In this document: piece after piece, positions 37,545-45,389 of the stretch
Layout of the letters: each line of letters begins with the position of its first letter
How positions within the stretch are numbered: the stretch's first letter is position 1
Source: Candidatus Leptofilum proximum
GTDB lineage: Bacteria; Chloroflexota; Anaerolineae; Promineifilales; Promineifilaceae
Reading direction: 5' to 3'
Assembly: GCA_016710325.1 (NCBI GenBank)
Contig: JADJXK010000002.1
Span: 3,348,001 to 3,412,000, forward strand
DNA: 64,000 nucleotides
Translations under genes and position numbers: made by a program
The notes under the pieces: generated by a model
Told to the model about the DNA's origin: nothing
The model's database searches: none
The model's input: only the letters and a program-made list of their open reading frames with translations

Positions 37545-38834
37545 TTAAGGGAAAATGGTGACTTCGGGAATGGGCACCACAAACTGGCCACCCCATTCGC
37601 GAATAAACGCCATTTGCTTCATGATTTCATCTTTAAAGTTCCAGGGCAGGATAAAAACGTAATCTGGCTTCACTTCGGCAATACGGTCGGGATGGAAGAT
37701 CGGAATGTGCGTGCCGGGCAAGAATTTGCCCTGCTTGTAGGGATTGCGATCAACCGTGAAGTCCAGAAAGTCGGTACGGATACCGCAGTAGTTGAGCAGC
37801 GTGTTGCCTTTACCGGGCGCGCCGTAGCCCACAACGGTTTTACCATCCTGCCTTGCTTGAATGAGGAAGGCCAGCAGTTTCCGCTTGGTTTCTTTGACCT
37901 GCTCGGCAAAGTTAGCGTAGCAGCTCATGTCGGTAAAGCCTGCGGCAATTTCACGTTGGCGCAGGGCAATGAGCCGGTCGGTGACGGGTTTCGTGGTGTC
38001 GTCGGCGTGACGGCCGTAAATGCGCAGCGATCCACCGTGGGTCGGCAGCTCCTCAACGTCGAAAAGGGTCATGCCGTGCCCGGCAAAAATCTTTTCGGCC
38101 GTGATCAGGCTGAAATAGGAGAAGTGCTCGTGATAGATGGTATCGAACTGGTTTTCTTCCATCAGCCGCATCAAATGCGGGAACTCAATGGTGATGACTC
38201 CCTGCGGCTTGAGCAAAATCTTCAAGCCACCCACAAAGTCGTTCAGATCTGGCACCTGGGCCAGGACGTTGTTACCAGCAATCAGGTCCGCCTGCTTGCC
38301 TTCCGCTGCCAGTTTCGTGGCGCATTCCACGCCAAAGAATTCAGTCAGGGTTGGCACACCAATCGCCTCGGCGGCTTTAGCCACGTTCAGCGCCGGTTCA
38401 ATGCCCAACACCGGAATGCCTTTTTCCACAAAGTATTGCAGCAGATAGCCATCATTGCTGGCTACTTCCACCACAAAGCTGTTTTGGTCCAAGCGGAAGC
38501 GATCAATCATCTGGTGCGTGTAATTTTTTACGTGCTCCAACCAGGAGGTTGCGTACGACGAAAAGTAGGCGTACTCGGTGAAAATGTGTTCTGGGGTCAC
38601 GTACTCTTCCAGCTGAACCAGGTAGCATTTATCGCAGACGTACACGTACAGCGGATAAAACGGCTCCATCTGGTTGAGCTGGTCCATGCTCAGGTAACTT
38701 TCACACAGCGGCGACATGCCCAGGTCCACAAAAGTGTGTTTTAAATGGTTGCCGCAGAAACGGCAGGTTGCCTTGCTAAAGGCTTCAAGCCCGGTGGTTC
38801 CAGCCAGAGCGGGCTTTGTTTCTATCGATTCCAT
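37545..38834 (-). CDS. Sugar C-methyltransferase, SAM-dependent (Methyltransf_13/14 type)
   Basis: This 429-aa enzyme has an N-terminal zinc-binding module (CRFCGN ... CDKC), a SAM-binding domain ('FVVEVASNDGYLLQYF', motif I, about residue 110) and a C-terminal 'VVGYGAPGKGNTLLNYCG' Rossmann-like domain. This is the layout of NDP-hexose 3-C-methyltransferases such as TylC3/CloU. It points to a branched-chain sugar in the polymer. It lies 40 bases from the SDR at 38874 on the same strand. Confidence 0.88.
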   Translation of the reverse strand: MESIETKPALAGTTGLEAFSKATCRFCGNHLKHTFVDLGMSPLCESYLSMDQLNQMEPFYPLYVYVCDKCYLVQLEEYVTPEHIFTEYAYFSSYATSWLEHVKNYTHQMIDRFRLDQNSFVVEVASNDGYLLQYFVEKGIPVLGIEPALNVAKAAEAIGVPTLTEFFGVECATKLAAEGKQADLIAGNNVLAQVPDLNDFVGGLKILLKPQGVITIEFPHLMRLMEENQFDTIYHEHFSYFSLITAEKIFAGHGMTLFDVEELPTHGGSLRIYGRHADDTTKPVTDRLIALRQREIAAGFTDMSCYANFAEQVKETKRKLLAFLIQARQDGKTVVGYGAPGKGNTLLNYCGIRTDFLDFTVDRNPYKQGKFLPGTHIPIFHPDRIAEVKPDYVFILPWNFKDEIMKQMAFIREWGGQFVVPIPEVTIFP

Positions 38835-38873
38835 AGATAACTCTCTTTTTACTGCAAAGATAAGGTAAGCTGC

Positions 38874-39911
38874 TTATGCTGGTTGCTTCTCACGCCAACG
38901 GAGGTCTTCTCCTAGACGGCCGCTTGCCAACAGCTGTTTGATATGCTCAATCCGCTTATAGCGCGGCCCTTCAAAATCTTCCCGCTTCAAGCCAACTTCC
39001 TGGTAGGCGGCATACAGCTGCTTCACACCCATTTCTACCGTCCACTGCGGTTTGAATTCCGGCAGCACACGGGCAATCTTATCGAAGTTTACCCGGTAGG
39101 TGCGTTTGTCTGGCCCGGCCCCTTCGGCATATTCGATGCGGCAGTCGGGCACGTGCGCTTGCACAATTTCCGCCAGTTCGCGAATGCGGTAGTTTTCATC
39201 ATTGCGGCCCACGTTAAACGCCTGATTGTGGACCACTTCGCGCGGTGCGTTGAGCGTAGCAATAAAGGCCCGGCAAATGTCTTCGGCATGGACCAACGGC
39301 CGCCACGGCGTACCGTCGCTCATCATGTACACCAAACCAATGGTGTGAGCATACGCCACCAGGCTGTTCACCACCAGGTCAAAACGCGGCCGGGGCGAAT
39401 GGCCATAAGCCGTGGCATTGCGCAAATAGGTGGGTGAAAAATCGTCGTCGGCCAGTTTTGCCAGGTCTTGTTCTACCAATACCTTAGAATGGCCATAGGG
39501 TGTTACGGGGTTAAACGTGGCTTCTTCGGTAAGGGCATCGTCACCGGCGGCGCCGTAGGTGCTGCACGAAGACGAGAACAGAAACCGGGTGGTGCCTGCC
39601 TGTTTGGCCAGTTCAGCCAGGCGTATCGAGGCCAGGTGATTGATCTCATAGGTCAACGCCGGGTTAAGATTACCAATTGGGTCGTTGGAAAGGCCGGCCA
39701 GGTGAAGCACGGCATCAAAGCCCAGCAAATCCGCCGGTGCCACATCGCGCATATCTTTTTGAATTTCTGGAATTTCCACCGGGGGGTCACCAAAGGCACA
39801 TTCAGCGAAAATATCGCTGTCCATGCCGACAACCTCGTGGCCTTCTGCCAGCAGCATTGGCACCAAAATTGGACCAATATATCCTTTATGACCAGTTGTT
39901 AGTATCCGCAT
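38874..39911 (-). CDS. NAD-dependent epimerase/dehydratase (extended SDR)
   Basis: This 345-aa protein has the GHKGYIGPIL nucleotide-binding glycine motif near the N-terminus and the SSSCSTYG ... YGHSK Ser-Tyr-Lys triad in the middle. It would epimerise or dehydrate a nucleotide sugar. It starts at ATG 39911, overlapping the C-terminus of the GT2 at 39886 by about 26 bases. It is adjacent to the methyltransferase, so both may serve one branched-sugar pathway. Confidence 0.86.
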   Translation of the reverse strand: MRILTTGHKGYIGPILVPMLLAEGHEVVGMDSDIFAECAFGDPPVEIPEIQKDMRDVAPADLLGFDAVLHLAGLSNDPIGNLNPALTYEINHLASIRLAELAKQAGTTRFLFSSSCSTYGAAGDDALTEEATFNPVTPYGHSKVLVEQDLAKLADDDFSPTYLRNATAYGHSPRPRFDLVVNSLVAYAHTIGLVYMMSDGTPWRPLVHAEDICRAFIATLNAPREVVHNQAFNVGRNDENYRIRELAEIVQAHVPDCRIEYAEGAGPDKRTYRVNFDKIARVLPEFKPQWTVEMGVKQLYAAYQEVGLKREDFEGPRYKRIEHIKQLLASGRLGEDLRWREKQPA

Positions 39912-40812
39912 ACTTCTTTTGCCTCCATTTTGGACTATGCATTAGCATATAAGATGCATAAATTAAGTCTTTAACCATTTTTAAACCGTTGATAAAAAAC
40001 AGCCATTTACCCATAAATAAATAGCATCGGAATTTTTCATATGTAGAGATGGGCACTCGCTTAATTGTTCTGAAATAGTCCATAAACTGAATCCAAAATG
40101 GGAAAACGACCTTGCCACCAATATTTGGATCAAACCAAGCCATTCTCGTACGCCAATCCTGATAGACATTACCTGGATGAAACCGCTTAAAGAAAAGAGG
40201 TTCCTGTATCTCATGAAATTTTCCGTACAGGCTTAGCTCGCACATCAATGTGCGATCAGAGCCTGTATAGTTTTGTTGTAACTGTGTTTTACCAAAAATA
40301 TCAGCCCGAATAACTCCGTAAGTTTCTTCACAAAAATCCCGTGAGCTGGCAATTGCAGCAAAACGTTCAAAGGTTTTATTTGATGATCCGTTGTTTCGAC
40401 TGTTTACTTCTAGCTGATTGCCGTTTTCATCAATACTAACGACGTTGGAATAACAAACTACAACAGAGGGATTCGTTTCTAAAATATTTACACACTTCTC
40501 AATTAAATCGGGTGCACAAGTGTCATCGTATGATGCCCATCGAAAATATTTCCCTTTGGCCATTTTAAAAGTTAGATTGTGGTTGTTTGCACCACCAATA
40601 TTTGTTAAATTTCGATGATACCGAACTCGCGGATCGCTTTCTGCATACTCCAGGCAAATCTCACGCGTTCTGTCAGTCGAAGCATTGTCACAAATAATAA
40701 GTTCAATATTTTTATAGGTCTGGGCGAGTAAAGAATCGATAGATTGCTTGAGGTATTTTTCACCATTATAGACAGGCAGACCAATACTTACCAGGGGGGG
40801 CAAGCTACTCAT
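39886..40812 (-). CDS. Family 2 glycosyltransferase
   Basis: This 308-aa GT-A protein has 'PLVSIGLPVYNGEKYLKQSIDSLL', the DNASTDRT loop and the 'YFRWASYDDTCAPDL' DD metal site near residue 97. It is the first gene of the minus-strand exopolysaccharide run after the 384-base gap at 40813. It would extend the lipid-linked repeat unit. GGAG is about 9 bases before ATG. Confidence 0.83.
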   Translation of the reverse strand: MSSLPPLVSIGLPVYNGEKYLKQSIDSLLAQTYKNIELIICDNASTDRTREICLEYAESDPRVRYHRNLTNIGGANNHNLTFKMAKGKYFRWASYDDTCAPDLIEKCVNILETNPSVVVCYSNVVSIDENGNQLEVNSRNNGSSNKTFERFAAIASSRDFCEETYGVIRADIFGKTQLQQNYTGSDRTLMCELSLYGKFHEIQEPLFFKRFHPGNVYQDWRTRMAWFDPNIGGKVVFPFWIQFMDYFRTIKRVPISTYEKFRCYLFMGKWLFFINGLKMVKDLIYASYMLMHSPKWRQKKYADTNNWS

Positions 40813-41196
40813 TTGGAGAATCTCCTTACACTTTCAAAGTTGCCGAATGGCTGAATGCTCGCAAAGATTTGCCGCTAGTTTCCCAAACTATCACAAAAAT
40901 TAACGAAAAAGGAAATAGCTATGAGGTAATGATTTCCCTAACAACAAGTTTATCCTTTTAGCTTAAGCTATTACTTACGGGGGACTTTATATATAAATAG
41001 GGTGGTTCCGTTGATCTTCGCTAGAGTTTGCATCTACAGTAGTGCAGCGGTGGCTTAACTTCGAGTTGCCTTTTACTTACCTATTTCCTTGCTGGCATAT
41101 CATTCTTTACAGTACTTATTTCGCTACTTTTTGCCGTCTTATTCCCCTCTTATACTTGCGATGCCAAACGATAGAAACGTTGAGTTATCAGAAGCG
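40813..41196. other. Intergenic gap at the boundary of the exopolysaccharide locus
   Basis: About 380 AT-rich bases separate the small membrane protein at 41197 from the GT2 gene. On the minus strand this should hold the promoter of the long exopolysaccharide run. No coding frame, repeat or clear -35/-10 pair was recognised. It is also where base composition shifts toward the GC-richer right half. Confidence 0.45.
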
Positions 41197-41391
41197 TTAG
41201 TGCACCCTTAATTGAATTCCTCTTCGTGAAAGCTGCGTGAATATTCCCCCTGGTGTAGTTAACCGGGCCAGGCTTAATTCCCGGAAAAAGTGGCGGCCAA
41301 GCTTAATGAAATAGGGGTTGAAAAAAGCAGAAATCACGAGGGCCAGCAGCAAGAAAACCAGGAGCCAGTCCAGGCGGTTATCGGTTTGCAT
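41197..41391 (-). CDS. Small single-helix membrane protein (64 aa), unknown
   Basis: Residues 9-27 form a membrane helix (WLLVFLLLALVISAFFNPY); a basic, Arg-rich tail follows (about 30-64). The gene starts 6 bases after the stop of the membrane protein at 41398, on the same strand, and ends the partner-switching/glycan operon. No Shine-Dalgarno is obvious. No family recognised. Confidence 0.45.
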   Translation of the reverse strand: MQTDNRLDWLLVFLLLALVISAFFNPYFIKLGRHFFRELSLARLTTPGGIFTQLSRRGIQLRVH

Positions 41392-41397
41392 AGACGG

Positions 41398-42018
41398 CTA
41401 ATGATCCAGGGTAGGTGTGTTGGGCACCGGTTTGGCGGTAATGTGACGCAAGTTGTTGAGCGCGGTCAGCGAGATGACCACCGCCCCAATTAGCTCCAAC
41501 GCTCCGTTGACGCGGAAGCCACCGGTAAATTGAGACAGCTCGGGTAGGGGAACGCCGTAAAAGGTAGCAATGCGGACTAAGATAAAGCGCAGAATGACCA
41601 AGAAGCCCAGAAAAATCAGCACGTAATGCCGCCAACTGCGCCTTACCAACCAGCTCAGGATAGCCACGGCCGTAACTCCCACGAGCCCGAATCCGGCCAA
41701 AAAGAGCACCTGCGCCGGCTGGCCATAGCCGTACCAGCCTTGTTCCCAGGCAATAGCTTTGACGACGGCCGTAAACCACGACTGCAAGTCCAACTGCTTG
41801 TTAATTCCCAGAAAAAATAAGACCGCGGCCATACCTAACCAGATTATCTGATGGACTCGTGAATTTCCGTCCTTGAAAATGCGCCGGGCAAACAGGGCGC
41901 ACGCCAAGCAGCCTACCGCTGCTAGCAAGTAAAATGCCAACGTTAGCCAGCCCATTAACGTGGGATCGCCGAAATGCAGCTCAAAAGGAACAGAAGAGAT
42001 CACCTTAAAAATAGACAT
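41398..42018 (-). CDS. Membrane protein of unknown function (about 206 aa)
   Basis: Five to six predicted helices fill the protein (for example 'LTLAFYLLAAVGCLACALF', 'VLFLAGFGLVGVTAVAILSWL', 'YVLIFLGFLVILRFILV'). A conserved-looking 'FFLGINKQLDLQSWFT' loop follows the second helix. ATG 42018 is preferred; upstream in-frame residues to 42141 are polar and unlike a membrane start. It sits downstream of the receiver gene in the same orientation. Function not recognised; possibly an output or sensor component. Confidence 0.55.
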   Translation of the reverse strand: MSIFKVISSVPFELHFGDPTLMGWLTLAFYLLAAVGCLACALFARRIFKDGNSRVHQIIWLGMAAVLFFLGINKQLDLQSWFTAVVKAIAWEQGWYGYGQPAQVLFLAGFGLVGVTAVAILSWLVRRSWRHYVLIFLGFLVILRFILVRIATFYGVPLPELSQFTGGFRVNGALELIGAVVISLTALNNLRHITAKPVPNTPTLDH

Positions 42019-42170
42019 AGTTGGTAACGTTAAGTTGCTTGCGATACTTGTGATAAACGGATGGATGTTGAGACGGCCGTCTTGCAACAAAAGAGGCTGG
42101 CTTTTCCTTTTTGGTGGTTGCCAACGGAAAACCCAGCCCAATATCGATCGCTTTACGGTTAATCAAACGG

Positions 42171-42551
42171 CTAATCGGCGAAGGCAGGCACCTGTAAACA
42201 ATGCGTTACGGCATCATTCAGTTCGCGGGTGGTAATCGGCTGGGTCAGAATGGGGTGGTGACGCAGGCCATTCGACAGCAGCTTCAAATGATCGGTAATA
42301 CTGGCTGTCATAACGATGATGGGCAGCTTGCTGAGCTGATCGTCAGCCTGAATCTTCTCCATCAAGGTCAGACCATCCATTTCCGGCATATTAATGTCGG
42401 TAATGATTAAATCGACTGGCATTTCCTTAAGTTTTGCCAGAGCTTCATACCCGTTAAGCGCCGTAACGACCTTGTGGTTGTTTCGCGCTAGCATGATACA
42501 AAGTAACCGATGAATCATTGGCATATCATCAACAATGAGTATATTAGCCAT
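42171..42551 (-). CDS. Stand-alone response-regulator receiver domain, atypical Lys
   Basis: This 126-aa CheY-like protein has acidic pocket Asp8/Asp9, phosphoacceptor Asp52 (ITDINMPEMDG) and Thr82. The usual Lys-Pro after beta-5 is Gln104-Pro105 (LTQP), so the conserved Lys that couples phosphorylation to switching is missing. No output domain. It follows the HATPase gene after 284 bases, with GGAGAA 8 bases before ATG. It may feed a signal into the partner switch or act as an unphosphorylated binding module. Confidence 0.82.
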   Translation of the reverse strand: MANILIVDDMPMIHRLLCIMLARNNHKVVTALNGYEALAKLKEMPVDLIITDINMPEMDGLTLMEKIQADDQLSKLPIIVMTASITDHLKLLSNGLRHHPILTQPITTRELNDAVTHCLQVPAFAD

Positions 42552-42835
42552 TACGATGTTCTCCGCTGTGATGATGAAGTGTTGATGAGAACTTCAAATT
42601 TTGTCCAATTTTGGGGACAGAAAAAAACCTGGTCGATCTAGTTGTGTTTCGGCAACTGGAAACCTGTCTCTGGTTAAAAACCTAGTCCCGCATCTGACTA
42701 ATAGATTAAGAAGTCAAGCTTACAATCATGTTTAAGAAAGTGCTTGACGAGAAAATTTATAAGATCTGGTGGGCTAAGCAGCGTGGGTTGTGCGGAGTTG
42801 CTATTGTAACTTCCAGGTTACGGCAAATGGATGTA
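42552..42835. other. Intergenic spacer between receiver and HATPase genes
   Basis: The 284-base spacer holds no supported gene. It is long enough for a separate promoter for the receiver, so the receiver could be outside the operon that ends at the HATPase. No clear promoter elements were identified. Confidence 0.35.
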
Positions 42836-43282
42836 TCAGGCGAGATTTTTCACCAGATACCACGAGTTTCCGTCCACAGTTGTGCAATAATCTACCTGGT
42901 CCATTAATTCCTGAACAAGGAATAGACCATAGCCACGGACTTGGGGTTCTTCAGGATTTGGTAGAGGGATGGAGGTATATTCGAAGGAACGGCCGTTGTC
43001 GAACAGCTCAATAACCAGCTGCGGGGGATTTATCAGCACGGTAAACACCATCTCAATACGACCGGGCAGGCCGCCATAAGCATGCTCAATAATGTTTGTG
43101 CACACTTCATGAACCGCCAGCTCAATATTGTACGCCAGGCTGTCGTCGCGGGTCAGCGAGCGGGCGTTTTTAATCAGACAGGAGACGCTGGGACCAATCA
43201 TTTGCAGATACGCATGTGCCGCCGGCATCTCCACCCGAAGGATATCTGACACATTTGATGGCTCGTGGTGCTTTCTGGTCAT
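42836..43282 (-). CDS. Anti-sigma-factor-type serine kinase, RsbW/SpoIIAB-like HATPase
   Basis: This 148-aa GHKL protein shows the N box (ELAVHEVCTNIIEHAYG; Glu54, Asn63), a G1-like FDNGRSFE and G2 'RGYGLFLVQELMD'. RsbW-like kinases bind a target and phosphorylate the conserved Ser of STAS-domain antagonists. No sigma-factor gene lies nearby, so the target may be elsewhere or be a non-sigma protein. It is one component of the partner-switching set at 42836-45272. Confidence 0.85.
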   Translation of the reverse strand: MTRKHHEPSNVSDILRVEMPAAHAYLQMIGPSVSCLIKNARSLTRDDSLAYNIELAVHEVCTNIIEHAYGGLPGRIEMVFTVLINPPQLVIELFDNGRSFEYTSIPLPNPEEPQVRGYGLFLVQELMDQVDYCTTVDGNSWYLVKNLA

Positions 43283-43407
43283 ACGTATTTGGCTCTCCTA
43301 CTTGAGCTAGCTCTACTTGTTTGATTCACCGAGTTGATATTTTTTATATCCGGTCACCCGGAAAAAACAAGAGCAAAATATTGCGGCGATGCGCTTGTTT
43401 GCCTCAA

Positions 43408-44919
43408 TTATCGGGTTGGTTTAAGAACTAAGACGGTCCGGTCATCGTCCTGGTAATGACCGTCATTAAAATCGTGAACAATGTCAAACAGCTTGTTGCT
43501 CAACTCTCTGGCCGTTTCTGCTCGTAAGGAGGATACGGCCGCTGCTAAACGCTCCAGACCAAACAGCTCCTCATCTGCATTGTGAACTTCGTAAAGCCCA
43601 TCGGAGCCAACAATTAACACGTCGCACGGCTTCAGAAAAATGGTACGTTCTGTGGCCGTCGTTTTTGGCAGAATTCCCATCGGCTCGCTGTCGGCATCTA
43701 TCAGCGAGGCTTTATCATTGTCCGGGCAGTAGATCACGGGGGAGTGGCCCGCATTGGCGTAGACCAGACGGCCGTTTGCCGGATCATACTGGCCGACAAA
43801 CACCGTAGCAAACATGTTCACCCGGGTGAAGTCCTTGTAAAGCTCGCTGTTAACCTGCTCAATAATCTGGCCTGGGCTTAAGGCCGGGGCGCGCTGCATC
43901 CGATTGCGAGTCACGCTCAAGGTCATGGCCATCAACAAAGCAGAAGCGATCCCCTTGCCCGAGACATCCCCCACCACAAAGGTGAAGCAGCCGTTTGGAT
44001 GTTGATAGTAGCCATAAAAATCTCCGCCGACGTGAGAAGCTGCTTTGGATGCGGCCCAAAAGTCCATGCCCTGTACCTCGGGCAGTTCCTGGGAAAAGAG
44101 CTGGGACTGAACGCGCTCTGCCAGTTCCATTTGCTGCCGCAGCCGGGCTTTATCCAGGCTGTCCTGGTAGGAAATCACATTTTCTACCTGGGCACCCGCA
44201 TATTCAGCAATGATACGCGCCAGCTTGATGTCTGGCGTAGTAAAAGCGCCATCGACCTTGTTGACCATGCCGATGACGGCCGTTTTGGCAAACCGCATAT
44301 CTACCGGCACCATTAAAATGTTGTTTACGTCGGGATGGTTTTCTACCTCCCGCAAGCACAAAAAACCGGCGCGCGATCGGACCAACTTCAAGAGAAAATC
44401 CGTAACGTCGTCAATTTCCAGCAATGTCACCGGGTGTTGGTAAAAGAGCAGCTGGCCTGTATTCAGCTCCAGCCAGATAAAAGTGCTTTCGGTGCTCATC
44501 AAATCGGCCGATTTAGCCAGCAGCGCCTCCAGCATCTCCTCCATATCCAGGTAACTGCGGGTGGTTTGGGTGAGCTGGTACAAGGCCCAAAATTGATCCT
44601 GTGTATCAACTAAAACGGCCGCAACGCTGTTCAATTCCTGCTCTTGCTGGAGCATCGCTTCTATGACCTGGCTCTCAACTTGCAGCAGCTGTCCGGCTTC
44701 TTCAGAATGAATGCCTCCTACTTGAAGTTCACCCAGGTAGACCCCATTGACAACAATTGGGGCTGTGAGATCGGCCGTATCACTCGCAAGTCGTTTTGGC
44801 CAGCTGGCCAGGGTGCGGTCTCCCTGGACCACAGCAAAAAATGTGGCCCCTGCATCTTGCCAGGCATCAGCCATCTTACTAAAAACCGGTTGCCGGTTAA
44901 CAAGAATTGTTTCTAACAC
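43408..44919 (-). CDS. PP2C/SpoIIE-type serine phosphatase with N-terminal GAF-like domains (RsbU-like)
   Basis: This 503-aa protein begins with two GAF-like sensory regions (about 1-100 and 115-255), then a linking helix and a SpoIIE phosphatase domain from about 280. Metal ligands are visible in VGGDFYG, VGDVSGKG, GSDGLYE and DDDRTVLVL. It would dephosphorylate the STAS protein in response to a small-molecule or redox input. GTG at 44919 is the likely start; no Shine-Dalgarno is clear. It lies 14 bases downstream of the STAS gene. Confidence 0.85.
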   Translation of the reverse strand: MLETILVNRQPVFSKMADAWQDAGATFFAVVQGDRTLASWPKRLASDTADLTAPIVVNGVYLGELQVGGIHSEEAGQLLQVESQVIEAMLQQEQELNSVAAVLVDTQDQFWALYQLTQTTRSYLDMEEMLEALLAKSADLMSTESTFIWLELNTGQLLFYQHPVTLLEIDDVTDFLLKLVRSRAGFLCLREVENHPDVNNILMVPVDMRFAKTAVIGMVNKVDGAFTTPDIKLARIIAEYAGAQVENVISYQDSLDKARLRQQMELAERVQSQLFSQELPEVQGMDFWAASKAASHVGGDFYGYYQHPNGCFTFVVGDVSGKGIASALLMAMTLSVTRNRMQRAPALSPGQIIEQVNSELYKDFTRVNMFATVFVGQYDPANGRLVYANAGHSPVIYCPDNDKASLIDADSEPMGILPKTTATERTIFLKPCDVLIVGSDGLYEVHNADEELFGLERLAAAVSSLRAETARELSNKLFDIVHDFNDGHYQDDDRTVLVLKPTR

Positions 44920-44933
44920 AAGCGCACGCCAGG

Positions 44934-45272
44934 TTACTGCGAGAAGGCAGAGATTGCATCTTCTTCCGCAGGGAATATCTCAAAAAACTTGTCCAGGCGT
45001 GTTAGTTCAAAAATAATCCGTACCTGCTGCTGCAAATTACAGATGTACAGATCCCCATCTTGCATTCTAGACTGCTTGGTACCCTGAACCAGTGTGGAAA
45101 GGCCGGTAGAATCAACAAAGTTCACGTTTTCCAGATTTACCACTACTTTGGCCGGAGATTGGGTTGTTGCTGAATCAATCCACTGTAAAACAGAATTAGC
45201 AGTTGTTGTGTCAAATCGCCCTGCCAACTCCAAAATTTGAATATCATTTACTTTTCTTTCCGTAATTTGCAT
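44934..45272 (-). CDS. STAS-domain anti-sigma-factor antagonist (RsbV/SpoIIAA-like)
   Basis: This 112-aa STAS protein has the phosphorylatable Ser55 in NFVDSTGLSTL. It is the RsbV-like partner of the adjacent HATPase and SpoIIE phosphatase. The same DST motif appears in the STAS domains fused to the glycosyltransferase at 47166, so the kinase and phosphatase could act on those too. AAGGA about 10 bases before ATG. Confidence 0.88.
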   Translation of the reverse strand: MQITERKVNDIQILELAGRFDTTTANSVLQWIDSATTQSPAKVVVNLENVNFVDSTGLSTLVQGTKQSRMQDGDLYICNLQQQVRIIFELTRLDKFFEIFPAEEDAISAFSQ

Positions 45273-45389
45273 ACTTCTTGTCCTTAGTGGTTATCCGCAG
45301 AATAAGGGCGCCTATAGGCGCTGCGGAATTGTGCGGACGGCTTTGAGTAAGCGACCTGTTCATCAGATAAACTGATGTTGGTCGACTGC

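Noticed and set aside
37473..38744. 423-aa plus-strand ORF
   Set aside because: Antisense to the C-methyltransferase gene, which has clear zinc and SAM motifs on the other strand.
42552..42835. Sigma-factor or small regulatory gene expected beside the partner-switch genes
   Set aside because: No open frame with sigma-factor regions is present in this spacer or its neighbours.
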